From: a bacterium | Lineage (GTDB): Bacteria > Zixibacteria > MSB-5A5 > GN15 > FEB-12 | Reading direction: 5' to 3' | NCBI GenBank assembly: GCA_030629485.1 | Contig: DAOVOW010000068.1 | Coordinates: 1-8,329, forward strand | DNA length: 8,329 bases | In this document: positions 6,401-8,329 of the stretch, piece after piece | Numbering within the stretch: the first letter of the stretch is position 1 | Layout: each line of letters starts with the position of its first letter | Position numbers and translations under genes: made by a program | Notes under the pieces: model-generated | Seen by the model: only the letters and a program-made list of their open reading frames with translations | The model's database searches: none | What the model was told of the DNA's origin: nothing

Positions 6401-8329
6401 AACTTGTAGATTCGGTCGACTTCGCCGCCTTCGGTGTGGCCTGTAGCCACTTTAACCAGAGTCCCTTCCTGTAATACCCGGCTGCCGCTATTCGTGGTGT
6501 AATCATGGGTGATGCCGACGTTGTTCGGCAGGCTCCGCGCATCGATTACCACGTCACCCGCAATGGTCCCGCCATCGACGTTCGCAATGTAGGCATCCAC
6601 CTGGTTGGTGACCTCGTTATAGGCGACGGAAATGCCGATGGATACCGCGACGCCGGTGCTGCCGAAGGCGGCGCCGATTGAGGCTGCCGCGGCATTGGCC
6701 TCGATTTTAGCGCTGTCTGACGCATGCAGCGCCACACTGTCCGCATTCAGCACATCCGTTGTGTCACTATCGATGTCGCCATCGATAAACGCCTTGATAT
6801 CGCTGTGAATCCGGTTTTCGGTGTAAACGCCGGCGCCGGTCGCGCCCACCGAGGTGCTGCCGCCGGCCGCAATCGCAGCCGACACTGCCACCGTGAGCGC
6901 TTCGATGGTTTCCGAACTGACGGCATCGAGTGTCACCGCGCCGGTGGCATTAATGCCTGAATCACGGATAAAGGCGCGGACCTGCGATGCATCCGGCGTC
7001 AGGCTGACCAGCTTCCACAGTTCCGAATTACCGTAGTCCTCGATGACCAGATCGACATCGCTCTTGTCTTCACCGATATATTCATAGAAATCACCGTCAC
7101 GAGGACCGCTTGTGACTTCCACCACGTTGCCCTTGCTGATACTCGGTATCTGTTGGTCGGAATTATAATCCGCAACACCACCGCCTGTGGGATCCCAGCC
7201 AATAAAATTGCGCGCCACTGAAATACCGATGGAAGCGGCAACAGCACTGCTACCACCCGCCGCGACCGAAGCCGAAGCCGCAATCACTTTGGCTTCAATA
7301 GCTGACATACTGTCGGCGTCAATATCGATTCCGGCAACAACGCCCAGCGTTCCTACATCGAGGCTACTGTCCTCGATGTAGGCATTGGTGGTCGAAAGGA
7401 TGACATTCTGTGCGATGGCGCCGCCGCCACTTATGGCGACGGAGGTGCCAGTGCCGCCCGATATGGCAAGCGCAGCGGCTACGGAATTAGCGGTTATTCC
7501 CGAATTTGACATCGCGGTAATGGTAACGTCGTGGTCAACATCGACCATGTCCATGTTGCTGATGTAAGCTACAACCTGGTTATTGATCGTGTTGAGAGAC
7601 ACCCCAATCCCGACCGAGCCAGAGACTGAAGTGTTGCTGGCAGTGGCCGCAATCGCGACCGAGCCCGCGAAGCCGAAGGTTCCAATTGAGGATTGGTCGG
7701 TCGCACTCAGCGTAAGCGCACCGTCCGCAATCACGGTATTGACACTTGCAATATCAGTATCCTCGATCGCCGCGCGAATGTTATTAGTGATGGTGTTGTT
7801 CGCCACTGCCGCCGTTGCGCCGACCCCGACCGCGGTACCATTGCTACCAGCCGAGACCGCGATCGCCGCACCAAAGGCGGTCGCATCGATCTCGGCAGTG
7901 CTCAATGCGGTCAGAGTAACGTCTCCCCCGCTGTTTACATCGCTGTCGTCGATAATCGCGAGCACATCGTTGTCGATATCGTTGATAGTGATTGACAGAC
8001 CCAGGCCAACACCGACATTAGTGCCGGATCCCGCGGCGATCGATACCGCCGCCGAGCCGGCCAGCGCCGCTATGCTGAAGTCATCCTCCGCCGTCAGGCT
8101 GACGTTGCCGCCAGTAGTGAGCGACGAGCCCCGTACCGCTGCCTCGATCGTGTTCGTCACCGAGTTTCCCGAACCTGCGCCGGCACCAGCGATACCGATG
8201 CTGGTGCTGTCGCCCGCGGCAAGCGCGCCGGCGATGCCGAGCGAGAAGCTATCGATGCTGGCCGTGGAGGTTGCATCAAGGTCGGCCGCATCGGCCACAT
8301 TAACGTCGGAGTTCAGAATCGCCGCGCGT
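1..8329 (-). CDS. Internal part of a giant repetitive surface protein (filamentous adhesin-like), partial at both ends
   Basis: The minus-strand frame whose codons lie on plus positions 1-3, 4-6 and so on is open for 2776 codons (8328 down to 1) with no stop; start and stop lie outside the window. The translation is one coherent protein: tandem units of about 60 residues, five aromatic inserts, a divergent beta-rich stretch, a short helical linker and a further beta-rich segment. It contains no cysteine and only nine tryptophans, is low in lysine, and is rich in A, G, D, S, V, I and N. That composition and the alternating polar/small-hydrophobic pattern fit an exported beta-solenoid stalk of the filamentous haemagglutinin/LktA-like type. 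No signal peptide, TPS secretion domain, autotransporter barrel, RTX nonapeptides or sorting motif is in view, so the export route is undecided (type V or type I). A structural, adhesive or glycan-binding role is inference. The coding frame is near certain; the family assignment is moderate. Confidence 0.95.
436..564 (-). other. Short helical linker
   Basis: The 43 residues beginning NLLVKQLEQVKAWMASHAGD and ending DILATMTDLGL have a helix-like pattern rich in Leu, Gln, Glu, Ala and Met, unlike the beta-type sequence on both sides. It contains the only Trp outside the five inserts. It probably forms a pair of helices separating the stalk from the next segment. This is a prediction from pattern only. 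Confidence 0.5.
676..972 (-). other. Insert 5: tandem pair of aromatic modules after the solenoid array
   Basis: Two consecutive copies, visible residues 2453-2551. The first is DNGTVIEHNGNFYVI...INLVLQDEDFTDTERWNQI (972-841). The second is GQVVRTADDVAYEFVGTGSH...VEDFNDTSKWAIVGE (792-676), after a Thr/Pro-rich linker. The D-F-x-D-T-x-x-W ending is best conserved here and gives the clearest consensus for the module family. This pair lies outside the recognisable ~60-residue units, so the module is not tied to the array. Confidence 0.7.
973..2094 (-). other. Divergent beta-rich stretch following the unit array
   Basis: About 374 residues in the same open frame. Repeat-like strand endings are still visible (VVAVSGLVGG, DVFLTT, DISLFAG, DINLYATEG), but unit length and the internal turns are no longer regular. 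One part (about 2094-1807) is enriched in charged residues, including a SKERFK stretch and a loop AESRDAPRIEIETYINAKG. I read it as old, decayed solenoid coils, with a loop-rich approach to insert 5 (PDDVNVNELETGG) at the end. No separate domain recognised. Confidence 0.5.
2095..2904 (-). repeat. Short-unit section (units 22-26) with an 'IG-[DQ]-N' sub-family
   Basis: Five units of only 52-56 residues follow block D. Units 24, 25 and 26 share a distinct signature before the last strand: VVADIGDNTTIHSDG, AIARIGDNVEIHTG and AVVDIGQNSELFASD. The N-x-I...AYI pattern of the earlier units is gone. Similar A-x-I-G-x-N strings are familiar to me from LktA/haemagglutinin-like giant proteins. This marks a change of solenoid sub-type within one gene. 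Confidence 0.65.
2905..3636 (-). repeat. Four-unit block D (units 18-21), diverging
   Basis: Unit 18 has the GRNLIG marker followed by only a short loop (TGDAGAQ) before its NAYID strand, as in block B. Units 19-21 (AGAGAELTN, AVSLVENTI, LSGGGINVTN) keep the SGAG/SIG alternation weakly but have lost the GQVGV turn. The unit order remains recognisable by register: unit 19 has FAGSVAIA, the counterpart of LAGSVAIA in unit 11 and LAGSVAVG in unit 15. Confidence 0.65.
3661..4140 (-). other. Insert 4: largest (160-residue) aromatic insert, two modules
   Basis: It separates units 17 and 18, visible residues 1397-1556. It begins FNYYSTNTLTG, then PGDRVFIVNT, then a first module GQKYVYIGS...LGDINYVTDSDWILF, and directly after it a second module start GEIYEYIGDEP. 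A Pro/Glu-rich linker (EPIEPEDPTVP) and a diverged ending with GWRLLDF follow. The array resumes at NQSVNVSA. Two Y-x-Y-I-G strands and two Trp strongly suggest a tandem pair of the same module. Confidence 0.65.
4141..5100 (-). repeat. Four-unit block C (units 14-17), with insert 3
   Basis: Unit 14 has the SRNLIG marker followed by insert 3, matching block A in position. Units 14-17 read ASIGVSLSRN, ISGAGVSTQN, VSLGVAIANN and LAGAGAIAEN, again alternating. The GQVGV turn is present in units 14-16 and becomes GMVGV in unit 17. Unit 17 ends in EAAAR, apparently interrupted before its last strand by insert 4. Confidence 0.75.
4741..4986 (-). other. Insert 3: aromatic YEYVG...W module, visible residues 1115-1196
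   Basis: It interrupts unit 14 after SRNLIG, at the same site as insert 1 eight units earlier. Key elements are GDTVLVDGG, GDVYEYVGPGG, LETGQSVGDKDLRNTDLW and RQINL. About 82 residues, with a slightly longer loop before the D-L-x-N-T-x-L-W closing motif. The positional match with insert 1 argues that the module was present before the four-unit blocks were duplicated, or that it targets this loop. Confidence 0.7.
5101..5901 (-). repeat. Four-unit block B (units 10-13), compact
   Basis: Unit 10 carries the MNKIG marker, but the aromatic insert seen at the same place in blocks A and C is reduced to about nine residues (FDLAGNPLP). Units 10-13 read VSIGAAIAMN, VSGSGVFVFN, VSIGGAVAIN and VSGAGASATN, a clean SIG/SGAG alternation. 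The turn is GQTGV in units 10 and 11 and GQVGV in units 12 and 13. Unit 12 is longer (77 residues) because of an acidic loop before its last strand. Confidence 0.75.
6079..6537 (-). other. Insert 2: large (153-residue) aromatic insert, probably two modules
   Basis: It lies between units 8 and 9, visible residues 598-750. The first half has GTLVKVATGHTEGGEVDRIY then KFRG, an acidic loop and the strand ESYVLHLL. The second half has AEYSVDLGAEDFTDTKFWEI, which matches the closing part of the shared module. An acidic VDGDGEKTG stretch lies between them. Insert 2 therefore looks like one and a half to two copies of the module, partly degraded. Confidence 0.6.
6982..7200 (-). other. Insert 1: aromatic YEYIG...W module, visible residues 377-449
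   Basis: A segment of about 73 residues interrupts unit 6 directly after ARNFIG. Key elements in order are GNVVEV, DGDFYEYIGED, DLVIEDYGNSELW and KLVSL; a second Trp lies at its start (GWDP). The spacing (a G-x-V-V strand, an aromatic Y-E-Y-I-G strand, an acidic loop, then D-Y-x-N-S-x-L-W) recurs in the other inserts. The layout recalls small carbohydrate-binding modules with exposed aromatics; that is an analogy, not a demonstrated match. Confidence 0.7.
7315..8328 (-). repeat. Upstream units 1-5 of the array, without inserts
   Basis: Five units (the first cut by the window edge) follow each other without an aromatic insert. They keep the general plan, for example GTAVGVGATAAVANNTI in unit 3 and VAYI or NAYIEDS before the last strand, but carry G-T-N-V or N-T-S-V-type turns in place of the G-Q-V-G-V seen further on. 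Unit 3 has an extra stretch before its final strand (ASVNTVIADGALTLSA). Unit 5 (NVILSTTNAYIEDS) closely resembles unit 13 (NYILTSTNASIENS) eight units later, in line with the higher-order period of the array. Confidence 0.75.

Larger units (their letters stand above)
5902..7314 (-). repeat. Four-unit block A (units 6-9), with inserts 1 and 2
   Basis: The block opens with an SIG-type unit whose second strand ends in ARNFIG, the fourth-unit marker, followed directly by insert 1. Unit 7 is GAG-type (GATGAGVYTEN), unit 8 SIG-type (VSIGISVAYN), and unit 9 SGAG-type (VSGAGALALN). Insert 2 sits between the end strand of unit 8 (DVVIDA) and the start of unit 9. The block aligns unit for unit with blocks B and C, which supports an ancestral four-unit duplication. 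Confidence 0.7.
2095..8328 (-). repeat. Tandem array of about 26 degenerate ~60-residue beta-solenoid units
   Basis: Units were delimited by the recurring strand ending such as DVTLTA, VDIDA, IVVKA or LSVTA. Boundaries in protein order: 8328-8089 (partial), 8088-7906, 7905-7702, 7701-7513, 7512-7315, 7314-6922, 6921-6721, 6720-6538, 6078-5902, 5901-5695, 5694-5512, 5511-5281, 5280-5101, 5100-4681, 4680-4498, 4497-4309, 4308-4141, 3636-3439, 3438-3262, 3261-3079, 3078-2905, 2904-2740, 2739-2575, 2574-2407, 2406-2251, 2250-2095. Each unit has a polar start (S/N-S-T-I), an Ala/Ser-rich strand, a G-x-x-G-V turn, a second strand ending A-x-N-x-I, a V-x-A-Y-I strand and a G-D-I-x-I-x-A strand. The units are clearly homologous in protein but diverged in DNA, so this is not a simple DNA repeat. 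Unit borders are my choice and could shift by a few residues. Confidence 0.85.

Noticed and set aside
1386..7283. Short minus-strand open frames beginning with ATG (for example 6147-6542 and 6999-7283)
   Set aside because: They lie in a different frame from the giant gene, overlap it completely and give Arg/Ser/Pro-rich products with no repeat pattern.
2905..7512. CRISPR-like or satellite DNA from the recurring plus-strand motif resembling gatgtaggcatc
   Set aside because: The motif is the complement of codons for [D/N]-A-Y-I in the V-x-A-Y-I strand. Spacing follows the protein units, the copies differ in DNA, and there are no uniform direct repeats with unique spacers.
1..8329. RTX calcium-binding nonapeptides or an autotransporter barrel
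   Set aside because: No run of GGxGxDxxx repeats and no beta-barrel ending with a terminal aromatic residue is present in the visible part, so the secretion type cannot be assigned.

Overview
The whole window is the inside of one giant protein-coding gene on the minus strand. Reading the complement from position 8328 down to position 1 gives 2776 consecutive codons with no stop. I translated it line by line. Neither the start codon nor the stop codon is in the window, so the gene extends past both edges and the full protein is larger than 2776 residues. There is no intergenic DNA, and I see no RNA gene, promoter, terminator, CRISPR array or insertion sequence.

The protein looks like a secreted or surface-exposed repetitive fibre or adhesin, in the broad style of filamentous-haemagglutinin/leukotoxin-LktA-like giant proteins of Gram-negative bacteria. 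It has no cysteine in the visible 2776 residues, is rich in Ala, Gly, Asp, Ser, Val, Ile and Asn, and has the alternating pattern expected of stacked beta strands. The species cannot be named. GC-rich codon choice and the protein type suggest a Gram-negative, possibly environmental, bacterium; this is inference.

Layout in protein order (high to low coordinate): (1) 8328-2095, about 26 degenerate tandem units of 52-77 residues, not counting inserts. Each runs roughly S-x-I-x-A...AAS-x-A...G-x-x-G-V-x-V-S...N-x-I...V-x-A-Y-I...G-D-I-x-I-x-A. In the central part the units alternate between an 'SIG' type and an 'SGAG' type, and every fourth unit carries N-x-I-G, giving a four-unit higher-order period. 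(2) Four inserts interrupt the array at 7200-6982, 6537-6079, 4986-4741 and 4140-3661, and a fifth lies after it at 972-676. They share a Tyr/Trp-rich module, roughly G-x-V...Y-E-Y-I-G...L-x-x-E-D-F-x-D-T-x-x-W-x-x-I. (3) 2904-2095 has shorter units, three of which carry an 'IG-[DQ]-N' signature. (4) 2094-973 is a more divergent beta-rich stretch. (5) 675-1 contains a helical linker and the start of another, non-repeat, haemagglutinin-like segment.

The likely picture is a long beta-solenoid stalk decorated at regular sites with small aromatic modules that could bind glycans or another surface ligand. The stalk/module split is visible in the sequence; the binding role is inference. The most interesting features are the recurrent Trp module, the confinement of tryptophan to it, and the two-unit and four-unit periodicity.
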